Assembly: GCA_019449415.1 (NCBI GenBank)
Contig: JAGRPP010000031.1
Span: forward strand, 62,001 to 126,000
DNA from: Geothrix sp.
GTDB lineage: Bacteria > Acidobacteriota > Holophagae > Holophagales > Holophagaceae
Direction of reading: 5' to 3'
DNA: 64,000 nt
Part shown: in pieces, positions 8,756 through 16,835 of the stretch
Layout of the letters: each line of letters begins with the position of its first letter
How positions within the stretch are numbered: the first letter of the stretch is position 1
Position numbers and translations under genes: made by a program
Notes under the pieces: generated by a model
The model's input: only the letters and a program-made list of their open reading frames with translations
What the model was told of the DNA's origin: nothing
Database searches by the model: none

Positions 8756-9901
8756 TTACTTCCACTTGGGGAAGGGGTAGACCGCCTTCTTCGTGGCGAA
8801 CTGGGAAGGCAGCACCGTCTCGTAGCTCCCGGAGAGGATCTGCTGCACGAGCATCTGGTGATTGTTCTGGTTCGTGAAGCCGTCGTAATCGGCGAACTTG
8901 ACTTCGCCCATCACGCCATTCCACTTGCCGTTCTTCAGCCCCTCGCGGGTCTTCGCACGGTCACCGCCGGCGTTCTTGGCGGTCTCGGCCATGATCACCA
9001 TCGAGGCGTAGGCGCAGGCCGCATGGTAGGTGGGTTCCTTGCCGAACTTGGCCTTGTAACGGGCCCCGAATTCCTTCGCGCCCGGCCAGTTCACATCGTT
9101 GGTCCATTGGGTGCAGGAGATGACGCTCTCGGAGATCGCGCGCTCCTTCGCGAACTCCACGGTGGTGAAGCCGGCACCGGCGCCCAGGAAGGCCTGGGGC
9201 TGGAGGCCCACCTCCTTCGACTGCCGCATGAGGAGGATGGCATCGGCTACATAGGACACCATGAACACCAGGTCGGGGTTCTTCGACTTCACCTTCGCAA
9301 GGGTCGAGCGGTAGTCCGCGGCGCCCTTGGGATAGGGCTCATCGGCCACCACCTGGATGCCCTTCTTGCCCACATAGTCCTTGGCGGTCTTGGTGGTGGA
9401 GGTCCCGAAGTCCGTGTTCTCGTAGACGAAGGCGATGGTCTTCGGCTTGCCGAGGCTCACGGCGGCATCGATGAGGCTGGACGCGTACTGATCCGCGGGG
9501 GCGTTCATGCGGAAGACATGCTTCAGCCCCTGGCGGGTGATCTCCTCCTTGGCCGCGGCGGGGATGAGCAGCGGCACCCGGTACTTCTCCGCCAGCTTGG
9601 CGACGGCGTTGGAGCAGGCTGAGGTGTAGGGGCCCACCACGCCCACCACATTGTCCCGGGTGGCCAGCTTCTCCATGGCGCTCATGGAGATCTGCGGCTT
9701 GCCCGTGTCGTCCTCCCACACCAGCTGGAGGTTGATGCCCTTCTTCTTGAGATCCTCCTCGGCCAGCTTGATGCCGTTGGTGATGTTCTCTCCGATGGGC
9801 GCCTCGGGGCCGCTCATGGAATTGATGACGCCGATCTTCTGCGCCAAGAGGCAGGGAGAGAGGGCAAGCGTTGCGCCCAGGGCCAAGAGGTGCTTTCGCA
9901 T
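8756..9901 (-). CDS. livJ: ABC transporter substrate-binding protein, LivJ type
   Basis: 381 residues with a clean signal peptide (about 1-20, ending LLAQ), so periplasmic. The fold is type I periplasmic binding (Peripla_BP_6): an N-terminal IGVINSMSGPEAPIGENITNG strand-loop, VVGPYTS for ligand contact, and FVYENTDFGTS near residue 150. Ligand class is uncertain: amino acids are typical, but related proteins bind aromatic or short fatty acids. It is the first gene of the liv operon, and an intrinsic terminator separates it from the porin gene upstream. Confidence 0.88.
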   Translation of the reverse strand: MRKHLLALGATLALSPCLLAQKIGVINSMSGPEAPIGENITNGIKLAEEDLKKKGINLQLVWEDDTGKPQISMSAMEKLATRDNVVGVVGPYTSACSNAVAKLAEKYRVPLLIPAAAKEEITRQGLKHVFRMNAPADQYASSLIDAAVSLGKPKTIAFVYENTDFGTSTTKTAKDYVGKKGIQVVADEPYPKGAADYRSTLAKVKSKNPDLVFMVSYVADAILLMRQSKEVGLQPQAFLGAGAGFTTVEFAKERAISESVISCTQWTNDVNWPGAKEFGARYKAKFGKEPTYHAACAYASMVIMAETAKNAGGDRAKTREGLKNGKWNGVMGEVKFADYDGFTNQNNHQMLVQQILSGSYETVLPSQFATKKAVYPFPKWK

Positions 9902-9962
9902 GGCAGCTCCGGTTCAAAAGAGATGTTGGTGGAATGTATGGGAATACTACACTCATCCGGCC

Positions 9963-10010
9963 AAAAAAAGCCACGGAACTCGTGGGGGGTACCCAAAAGT
10001 TCCGTGGCTT
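9963..10010 (-). terminator. Intrinsic terminator of the OprP-like porin gene
   Basis: A perfect 13-bp stem (arms 9998-10010 and 9968-9980) with a 17-base loop is followed on the minus strand by seven T residues. It lies about 30 bases after the porin stop and insulates that gene from the liv operon downstream. Confidence 0.85.
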
Positions 10011-10042
10011 GGTAATGAGAAGGATCAGCTACGAATGCTGGC

Positions 10043-11305
10043 TCAGTAGGACAGCATGATGGAGGCGACGATGCTGTTGCCGCCCTGCTCGCCGGTCTGG
10101 CCCGCGCGGGGGGTCAGGAAGTTGTCGCTGCGCTTCACGAAGTCCAGCTTCAGCTTGCCGGCGGCCTGCTTGGTGGGGATGAACACATAGTTGTAGCCCA
10201 CGGTGATTTCCGTGTACTTCGGGCTGTAGTCGGCGGTCGCCGTCTTGTAGGGGCTGGTCGCCGTGTACCAGTCGTCGCCGGAGTTGTAGTTCAGCACATC
10301 GTAGCGGGCCGTGATCCAGTGGTTGCCCATCTTGTAGGCGCCGTCCACCACATAGCCGGCGAACTTCTGGTCGAGGTGCTCGCGGAGAGGAGCGGCAGCC
10401 GCGGTGAAGAGGGTCGGGTAGCGGCGGCCCAGCAGGCCCGTGGCGTACTCGGCGCTGGCCTGCCAGGTGTCGTTCTTGAAGGCGTAGTAGAGGCCCTGGA
10501 GGGTGGTCTTGTCCTTGTTGTCCTTGATCTGGGCAGCGGAGGGCGCGCCCACGGTCCAGGTCGCGGGAACCGTGCCCGACACGAGGGTGGAGTCCTTCAG
10601 GCCAGTCACGCCTTCGCGGTAGTAGAAGCCGAACTTGTGGGCGGCGCCGTAGCCACCCTCGAAGCGGAAGGTGTAGTCCTTCTGGGCATTCCCGGAGCCG
10701 GCCAGCGTGTTCTCGTTGTTCTTGCCGCCGCTGCCGTCATCGGTGGTGCCGTTGGAGATGGCGACATTCACCTTGCCCTGGAAGCCCTTGGGATCGCCGT
10801 AGGCGTAGCTGGCCCAGATGCCGCGGTCGCGGGCATCCCCGAACTTGCGGTTGATCTGGTTGCGCTCGAAGAAGAGGATCTCCCGGGCGGCGACCATGGT
10901 GGCTTCGTAGGTGGTCGGCATCTTGAACTGGCCGGCCTTCAGGGCGAAGCCCTTGATGGGCGCCCAGGTCATGACGAAGTCCTGCAGGACGGCGTTGGGC
11001 ACGGCGGCGGTGTTGTTGTTGTTCGGATCGAACATCACATTCCAGCTGATCGTGTCCGTTACGGTGCCGCTCATGTAGATCTCAGCGCGCTTGACGGCGA
11101 AGCCGTTCTCCTGGAAGCGGGAATCGAGGCCGTAGTACTTGGAGGCCCCGGCCGCGGCCGTGGTGTTGAGGCGCAGGTTGCTGTCCATCATCTGGGTGGC
11201 CCAGAACTCCATCAGGAGGCCGTCGATCTTGACGGTGGGGGTCTGGGCCTGGGCGAATCCGGCTGCGAGCAGCGCGGCGACACCGGCGAGGCGGGAAATC
11301 TTCAT
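10043..11305 (-). CDS. Outer-membrane porin, OprP/O-like
   Basis: 420 residues from the ATG at 11305, which follows AGGAG; a longer open frame upstream lacks support. The signal peptide ends AGFAQAQ. The mature protein has alternating hydrophobic/polar strands, KRAEIYMSGTVTD and a C-terminal aromatic residue (IMLSY), as outer-membrane barrels need. It resembles the phosphate-selective porin O/P family, whose members take up many different solutes, so the name does not prove phosphate transport. It stands upstream of the liv operon in the same direction, and a similar porin gene is divergent (start 11748). The two share WxTQMMDSNLR near the N-terminus and a GEQGGN turn near the C-terminus. Confidence 0.82.
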   Translation of the reverse strand: MKISRLAGVAALLAAGFAQAQTPTVKIDGLLMEFWATQMMDSNLRLNTTAAAGASKYYGLDSRFQENGFAVKRAEIYMSGTVTDTISWNVMFDPNNNNTAAVPNAVLQDFVMTWAPIKGFALKAGQFKMPTTYEATMVAAREILFFERNQINRKFGDARDRGIWASYAYGDPKGFQGKVNVAISNGTTDDGSGGKNNENTLAGSGNAQKDYTFRFEGGYGAAHKFGFYYREGVTGLKDSTLVSGTVPATWTVGAPSAAQIKDNKDKTTLQGLYYAFKNDTWQASAEYATGLLGRRYPTLFTAAAAPLREHLDQKFAGYVVDGAYKMGNHWITARYDVLNYNSGDDWYTATSPYKTATADYSPKYTEITVGYNYVFIPTKQAAGKLKLDFVKRSDNFLTPRAGQTGEQGGNSIVASIMLSY

Positions 11306-11747
11306 GGGTAGGCTCCTGTTGGAGAGGGGTTGGGGGGATGGTGGAGGTGAAAGGTGAGGGTGATGACGGCGGGAGGGACTGGTCAGACCACCTGATGTCC
11401 CAGACACCAGTCGACCAATCTCTAAGAGTGGATCAAACGGATTCAAGCTAAACGCGGGAAATCCCCTCGTCTATCAAAAACGACCGAAAAGTTCCCCCCC
11501 TTGTGATGAAGGACACAAAGCTGTCGGGACTTCCTTGTAATGAACGGGTTGCGGCTCACGGGAAGCGCCGTCACCTCGCCCAAGGGCCCACCTCCGCGCC
11601 CCCTCCGGTCCCGCCGCATGGCCAGTCAAATACCGGCTCCAGGAGGAATTCACCCGCCGGACACAGCTCTTCCGCAGAACCTTCCTGGGAATGTCACACC
11701 GGGTCGGGAACCTTGCTCCACCAGGCCTTAGGCCTCTAGGAGACTCC
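11306..11747. other. 442-bp divergent intergenic region between two porin genes
   Basis: No credible gene lies here: the short open frames have no ribosome-binding site and biased codon use is absent. It must hold both porin promoters. The visible items are the TGGTCAGACCA palindrome (11380-11390) and the AGGAG sites for each porin. I see no RNA structure with a terminator. Confidence 0.6.
11380..11390. promoter_or_regulatory. GntR/FadR-like operator candidate
   Basis: The palindrome TGGTC-A-GACCA, within ACTGGTCAGACCACCT, closely resembles the FadR-class operator core TGGTCNGACCA. It sits about 75 bases upstream of the minus-strand porin start. No GntR regulator is encoded in the window, so the assignment rests on the motif only. 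Confidence 0.35.
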
Positions 11748-12995
11748 ATGAAGCGCATCCCCACCCTTGGCCTGGCCGCCCTCGCCGCCCTGCCCCTTTC
11801 GGCCCAGACGGCGAAAATCGGCGGCGACATCCAGCTCTGGTACACCCAGATGATGGACAGCAACCTCCGGTACAACAGCTCGGCTCCCGGCGGGTATTAC
11901 AACCTCCGCAGCGAGTTCAAGGAGAACACCCTGACGGTCCGCCGCACGGAGATTAAGGTCTCCGGGAACCTGCTTGAGGGCATCGACTACGAGGTGATGT
12001 TCGATCCTTCCATCTCGACCGGGACGACCAACCCCATGATCCTCCAGGACGCCTTCCTCATCTGGAAGCCCACGGCCGGAATCGATGTGAAGGCCGGGCA
12101 GTTCAAGAACCTCCAGACCTTTGAGGGTCTGACCAGCTCCACCGAGATCCTCTTCGCCGAGCGCAGCCAGCTGGGGCGCACCTTCGGCGACAAGCGGGAC
12201 CGCGGTGTGGCCTTCGGCGCCAGCTTCGGCGACCCCAAGGACTTTTCCGGCAAGGCCACGGTGGCCGTGTTCAACGGGATGAACGATGCCATCGCCGGCA
12301 AGGCCAACGATACCAATGCCGCGAAGGATTTCGTCGTCCGCCTCGACTTTGCCCTCGGCAAGGCCCAGAAATTCGGGGTGTACACCCTGCAAGGCTCCAC
12401 GGATGTGGCCGACAAGGGCAATCCTCCCGCCTCCATCGCCGCCAACCCCGGCGGGGCGTGGCCCTCCCAGGCCGCCATCTACGACAGCAAGGACAAGACC
12501 ACCAACCTGGGCGCGTTCTACGCCTACCAGGACGGCACCTGGACAATCACCGCCGAGTACATGACGGGCCTGCTCGGCCGCCGCTTCGGCACCCTGGCCG
12601 CCAGTGCGCCCACCGCGAAGCGCGAGCACCTCGACCAGAAGTTCACCGGCTACTACCTCACCGGCGGTTACACCACCGGGAACCACACCTTCCTGGCGCG
12701 GTACGACCTGATGAACATGAACAGCGGCGATCAGTGGTACACGGCCTACAACCCCTACACCCAGAGCGCCCCCGGGACGCCCCTCCTGGTGAACGGGGCC
12801 CCCGTGGACTACTCCCCCAAGTTCACCGAGGCCACCCTGGGCTACACCTACGCCTGGATCCCCGCGAAGGCCAAGGTCGCCAACTTCAAGCTCAACTACA
12901 TCGCCCGCAGCAAGAACTTCCTGAAGCCCTTCGGCACCCAGACCGGCGAGCAGGGTGGCAACACCCTCGTGGCGGCCTTCCTGGTCGCGTTCTGA
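11748..12995 (+). CDS. Outer-membrane porin, OprP/O-like (paralogue)
   Basis: 415 residues from the ATG at 11748 behind AGGAG. Signal peptide about 1-19 (ending PLSAQ). It matches the divergent porin at 10043-11305 along its length: WYTQMMDSNLRYN, a second-strand RRTEIKVSGNLLEGIDYEVMFDP, LLGRR and TQTGEQGGN near the end. It terminates in an aromatic (FLVAF). Duplication followed by divergence is likely, perhaps to give two solute specificities. The gene ends at a strong bidirectional terminator. Confidence 0.82.
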   Translation: MKRIPTLGLAALAALPLSAQTAKIGGDIQLWYTQMMDSNLRYNSSAPGGYYNLRSEFKENTLTVRRTEIKVSGNLLEGIDYEVMFDPSISTGTTNPMILQDAFLIWKPTAGIDVKAGQFKNLQTFEGLTSSTEILFAERSQLGRTFGDKRDRGVAFGASFGDPKDFSGKATVAVFNGMNDAIAGKANDTNAAKDFVVRLDFALGKAQKFGVYTLQGSTDVADKGNPPASIAANPGGAWPSQAAIYDSKDKTTNLGAFYAYQDGTWTITAEYMTGLLGRRFGTLAASAPTAKREHLDQKFTGYYLTGGYTTGNHTFLARYDLMNMNSGDQWYTAYNPYTQSAPGTPLLVNGAPVDYSPKFTEATLGYTYAWIPAKAKVANFKLNYIARSKNFLKPFGTQTGEQGGNTLVAAFLVAF

Positions 12996-13006
12996 CCTCG
13001 ACGCCC

Positions 13007-13058
13007 CTCCTGGCACGAAAAGGCCCCTGATCACTCAGGGGCCTTTTCGTGCCAGGAG
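13007..13058. terminator. Strong bidirectional terminator
   Basis: A perfect 24-bp inverted repeat (13007-13030 and 13035-13058) with a 4-base loop contains A/T runs inside the stem, so that either strand ends in CCTTTT. It lies between the convergent porin (stop 12995) and acyl-CoA dehydrogenase (stop 13065) genes. Confidence 0.85.
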
Positions 13059-13064
13059 AGCAGT

Positions 13065-14900
13065 CTAGAAGACCGCCTCCATGGGCGCCACCTCCCCCGC
13101 CTGGAGCGCCACCGCATGGGCGGCCACCAGGGGCAGGCCCCGGTGGGCGAAGTGGATCGCCACCTGGACCTTGTTCTGGTAGAAGGCCGCGTCGCGGCTG
13201 CCCGCCAGAAGGGCCTGGACCGCGGGCCGGTCCGCCGGATCCACTCCCCGGGCCTGAAGGAGCTCAAGGCCCTTCTGCTTCGCCAGGGCGGCCTGCTGAA
13301 GCAGGAGGTGGCCCGCCACCACATGGCCGAGCATGTCCAGGATGGGAACGGCATTCAGGACCGTCAGCAGCTGGGCGTTCTCGCGGGCGGGAACACCCTG
13401 GAGCACGCCGCCCAGGGCCTTCACCGCGTCCGCCAGCTGCCGGGCGGACGCGCCGAGGACCGGGTCCGACGCCAGGGTCTGGGCCGTGGTCCCCGCGAGG
13501 CCCAGCAGGTGCTTCACGGGCCGCCCCTCCTGCATCCGGAACTTGCGGCCGACGAGATCCAGGGCCTGGATTCCGTTCGTGCCTTCATAAATTGACGCAA
13601 TCTTGCAGTCCCGGAGGTATTGCTCCGCGGGGTAATCCATGGTGTAGCCGTACCCCCCGAAGGTCTGCAGCGCCCATTCGGTGACGCGGAAGCCCCAGTC
13701 TGAGCACCAGGCCTTGCTGATGGGCGTGAACAGCTCGACCAGGCCCTGCCAGCGGTCCCGCTCCTCTCCTTCCGTGATGTGGGCCATGTCCATGCACCAG
13801 GCGGTGTAGGACACCAGGGCCCGCATGGCCTGCACATAGGCGGCCTGCATGAGGAGCATCCGCCGCACATCCGGGTGCTCGATGATGAGGGACTGGCCCG
13901 CCCCCTTGCCCGCGCTAGGGGCACGGCCCTGCAGGCGCTCCTTTGCATAGGCCAGGGCGGCCTGATGCGCGGCGGAGGCATTGCCCAGACCCTGGACGCC
14001 GACCTCGTACCGCGCGGCGTTCATCATCTGGAACATGTGGGCGAGGCCCTGTTCCTCCTGGCCCAGGAGGAAGCCCTGGCAGCCGCCATTGGTGCCAAAT
14101 ACCAGGCTGCAGGTGGGCGAACCGTGGATGCCCAGCTTGTGCTCGATTCCGGCGCAGGCGACATCGTTGGCCGCGCCCAGGGAACCATCCGGGTTCACGC
14201 GGACCTTCGGCACCACGAACAGGCTGAGGCCCTTGGGCCCAGCCGGGGCACCCGGCGTCCGCGCCAGCACGGCGTGGATGATGTTCGGCGTCAGCTCGTG
14301 ATCGCCGCTGGTGATGAAGATCTTCTCCCCGGTGATGAGGTACGAGCCGTCGCCCTGCTTCACGGCCTTGGTGGTGAGCGCGCCCAGGTCGCTGCCGGCC
14401 CCGGCCTCGGTGAGGCACATGGTGCCGGTCCACTCTCCGGTGTACATCCGCTCGCAGTAGGTGGCCTTGAGGTCATCGCTCCCGAAGACCTCGATCAGGT
14501 GGGCGGCGCCGCGGGTGAGCAGCGCCTTGAGGCCCAGCGCCGTGTTCGCCCCCATGAGGAATTCGCTGATGCCGGTTCCCACGGATTCCGGAAGCCCCAT
14601 GCCGCCGAATTCCGGATTCATGGTGGCGCTGATCCAGCCGCCCGAGGCCAGGTCCTGGAAGGCCCCGGCAAAGCCCTCGGGCAGCTTCACCTTCCCGTTC
14701 TCGAACTGGGCGCCGACCCGGTCCCCCACTTCGTTGCAGGCGGCGACGCTGCCCCGCGCCACCTTCAGGGCCTCGTCCAGCACCATGCCCAGCTGATCCC
14801 GATCCACCTCTTCGTAAGGGCCGGCCTTCAGCAGGGCATCGAGGTCGAGCCACTCAAAGAGGTTGAACCGGACATCACGATCATCGTCGAGGTATTTCAT
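13065..14900 (-). CDS. Acyl-CoA dehydrogenase (large, C-terminally extended type)
   Basis: 611 residues from the ATG at 14900 behind GGAGG. Domain order: helical N-domain (about 60-160), middle beta-domain with MCLTEAGAGSDLGALTTKA for FAD/substrate binding (about 165-275), C-terminal helical domain with FGGYGYTMDYPAEQYLRDCKI near 430, and an extra helical extension to the end. The ~600-residue layout is that of the FadE5/DmdC-like group rather than the ~380-residue short- and medium-chain enzymes. It oxidises an acyl-CoA to the enoyl-CoA. The gene lies 95 bases downstream of an acyl-CoA synthetase on the same strand, which could supply its substrate. Confidence 0.9.
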   Translation of the reverse strand: MKYLDDDRDVRFNLFEWLDLDALLKAGPYEEVDRDQLGMVLDEALKVARGSVAACNEVGDRVGAQFENGKVKLPEGFAGAFQDLASGGWISATMNPEFGGMGLPESVGTGISEFLMGANTALGLKALLTRGAAHLIEVFGSDDLKATYCERMYTGEWTGTMCLTEAGAGSDLGALTTKAVKQGDGSYLITGEKIFITSGDHELTPNIIHAVLARTPGAPAGPKGLSLFVVPKVRVNPDGSLGAANDVACAGIEHKLGIHGSPTCSLVFGTNGGCQGFLLGQEEQGLAHMFQMMNAARYEVGVQGLGNASAAHQAALAYAKERLQGRAPSAGKGAGQSLIIEHPDVRRMLLMQAAYVQAMRALVSYTAWCMDMAHITEGEERDRWQGLVELFTPISKAWCSDWGFRVTEWALQTFGGYGYTMDYPAEQYLRDCKIASIYEGTNGIQALDLVGRKFRMQEGRPVKHLLGLAGTTAQTLASDPVLGASARQLADAVKALGGVLQGVPARENAQLLTVLNAVPILDMLGHVVAGHLLLQQAALAKQKGLELLQARGVDPADRPAVQALLAGSRDAAFYQNKVQVAIHFAHRGLPLVAAHAVALQAGEVAPMEAVF

Positions 14901-14995
14901 GGGGCCTCCGGAAGGCAATGGATGAGTAGGGACATCATGCGACAAGCCGCCCTCACCAGGCGCACCTACCCCAGGTCACATCGGTTCTGCCCAGG

Positions 14996-16672
14996 TCACT
15001 TCAGTTCCGGGAACTGCTCCTCGCGGAATTCCGTGGGTGAATGTGTCTGTTCCGCCGCCCGCTTCCGCAGTTCCACACGCCGGATCTTGCCCGAGATGGT
15101 CTTCGGAAGATCGCCGAACTCGAGGATCCGGATGCGTTTGTAGGGCGAGAGCCGCTCGCGGATGAACCGGAACAGCGCCAGGGCTGTGGCCCGGTCCGGT
15201 TCACAGCCGGACCGGAGGATGATGTAGGCCTTGGGGACGGCCAGCTTCAGGGGGTCCGGGCTGGGCACCACGGCGGCCTCGGCCACGAATTCATGCTCGA
15301 TGAGGAAGGATTCGAGCTCGAACGGGCTGATCCGGTAGTCGGAACTCTTGAAGACATCATCCGCCCGCCCCACGAAGAACAGGTAGCCGTCCGGATCCCG
15401 GGTGGCCACATCGCCGGTGCGGTAGAACCCCTCCGCCTCGGCCTTCTGCATCTTGGAGGGATCATCCTTGTACCCGGCCATGAGACCCAGGGGCCGGGGA
15501 TCAAGTTTCAGGGCGATCTCGCCCTCCTCGGCCTCCTTGCCGTCCAGGTCCAGCAGCACCACGGCATAGCCCGGCAGAGGAAGCCCCATGGATCCCGACT
15601 TCACGGGCAGGCCCGGCGAATTCCCCACCAGGGCCGAGGTCTCCGTCTGGCCGTAGCCATCGCGGATGGTGAGGCCCCAGGCCTTCTCCACCTGGGTGAT
15701 GACCTCGGGGTTCAGGGGCTCGCCCGCGCCCACCAGGGCCCTCAGACGGACCTTGTACGAGGCGAGATCCTCCTGGATGAACAGGCGCCACACGGTGGGG
15801 GGAGCGCACAGGGTCGTGACGCCCTTGTCCACGATGACCTTGAGGGTGGCCGCCGCGCTGAACCGGGCGGACCGGTAGACGAAGATGCAGGCCCCGGCGT
15901 TCCAGGGCGCAAAGAGGCTGCTCCAGGCGTGCTTCGCCCAGCCGGGAGAGCTGATGTTGTAGTGGATGTCGCCTTCCTTGAGCCCGACCCAGTACATCGT
16001 GGTGAGGTGGCCCACGGGATAGGACTGGTGCGTATGGAGCACCAGCTTGGGCTTGGCCGTCGTCCCCGAGGTGAAGTAGAGCAGCATGGGATCCGTGGCC
16101 CGGGTGGGCGCGTCGGGCGCGTAGGTCTCGGCTCCCTCGTACAACTCCGCGACACCATGCCAGCCGGGCACCTCGCCCCCCACGCTGATGCGGGTCAGGC
16201 TCGGATCCATGCCCTCGAACTTGGCCGTCTGCGCGGCATCGACCACCAGGTGCCTGATCCCGCCCCGCTCAATGCGGTCCTGCAGGTCGGCCTGGGACAA
16301 CAGGAGGGTGGACGGGACAAGGACGGCCCCCAGCTTGATGCAGGCCAGCATGATCTCCCAGAGCGGCAGGACATTGTCCAGCATGATGAGCACGCCGTCG
16401 CCGCGCCGGACGCCCATGGCCCGCAGCGTGTTGGCCACTTGGTTGCTGCGCCGGGAGAGGTCCTGGAAGCTGACCTTCACCTCGCTGCCGTTCTCCTCCA
16501 CGATCCACAGAGCGGGCTGGTGGTTGCCCTGGGCGTAGGCATCGAAGTGGTCCAGCGCCCAGTTGAAGGTCTCCAGGGTCGGCCAGCGGAATTCGCGGAG
16601 GGCCGCAGCCCGGTCCCCCCGGTGCTGGAACAATACATTCCGGGCCTGGAGGAACGCTTCGCGTCCATTCAT
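14996..16672 (-). CDS. AMP-forming acyl-CoA synthetase (medium-chain/ACSM-like)
   Basis: 558 residues from the ATG at 16672 behind AGGAGA. The P-loop YFTSGTTAKPK is near residue 200, the adenylate motif DGYGQTE near 345, and the hinge YRTGDVATRDPDGY near 415. The C-terminal lysine lies in LPKTISGKIRR (about Lys529). This lysine catalyses adenylation and is the residue that Pat/AcuA-type acetyltransferases modify in the PK(T/S)xSGKxxR context. Overall sequence is closest to medium-chain or aromatic acyl-CoA synthetases rather than acetyl-CoA synthetase. It is divergent from the acuABC-like operon at 16836 and probably co-transcribed with the acyl-CoA dehydrogenase. Confidence 0.9.
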   Translation of the reverse strand: MNGREAFLQARNVLFQHRGDRAAALREFRWPTLETFNWALDHFDAYAQGNHQPALWIVEENGSEVKVSFQDLSRRSNQVANTLRAMGVRRGDGVLIMLDNVLPLWEIMLACIKLGAVLVPSTLLLSQADLQDRIERGGIRHLVVDAAQTAKFEGMDPSLTRISVGGEVPGWHGVAELYEGAETYAPDAPTRATDPMLLYFTSGTTAKPKLVLHTHQSYPVGHLTTMYWVGLKEGDIHYNISSPGWAKHAWSSLFAPWNAGACIFVYRSARFSAAATLKVIVDKGVTTLCAPPTVWRLFIQEDLASYKVRLRALVGAGEPLNPEVITQVEKAWGLTIRDGYGQTETSALVGNSPGLPVKSGSMGLPLPGYAVVLLDLDGKEAEEGEIALKLDPRPLGLMAGYKDDPSKMQKAEAEGFYRTGDVATRDPDGYLFFVGRADDVFKSSDYRISPFELESFLIEHEFVAEAAVVPSPDPLKLAVPKAYIILRSGCEPDRATALALFRFIRERLSPYKRIRILEFGDLPKTISGKIRRVELRKRAAEQTHSPTEFREEQFPELK

Positions 16673-16835
16673 GGGACTCTCCTGGTGGCTGGGGTGATAG
16701 GCCAATTTAGAGCGGCGCCGGCCGACCGTCCAGGACCAAACACGACGCGCGGGACAAGAAAGATGGCCCTGGCGCGGGAGTCCGGGGCCAGCCCGTGGTA
16801 GGGTGGTCGCGTCCTAGCGGATCCACGAGGCTCCT

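Noticed and set aside
11306..11747. Small genes in the porin divergent spacer
   Set aside because: Open frames of 60-130 codons there have no ribosome-binding site and overlap both promoter regions.
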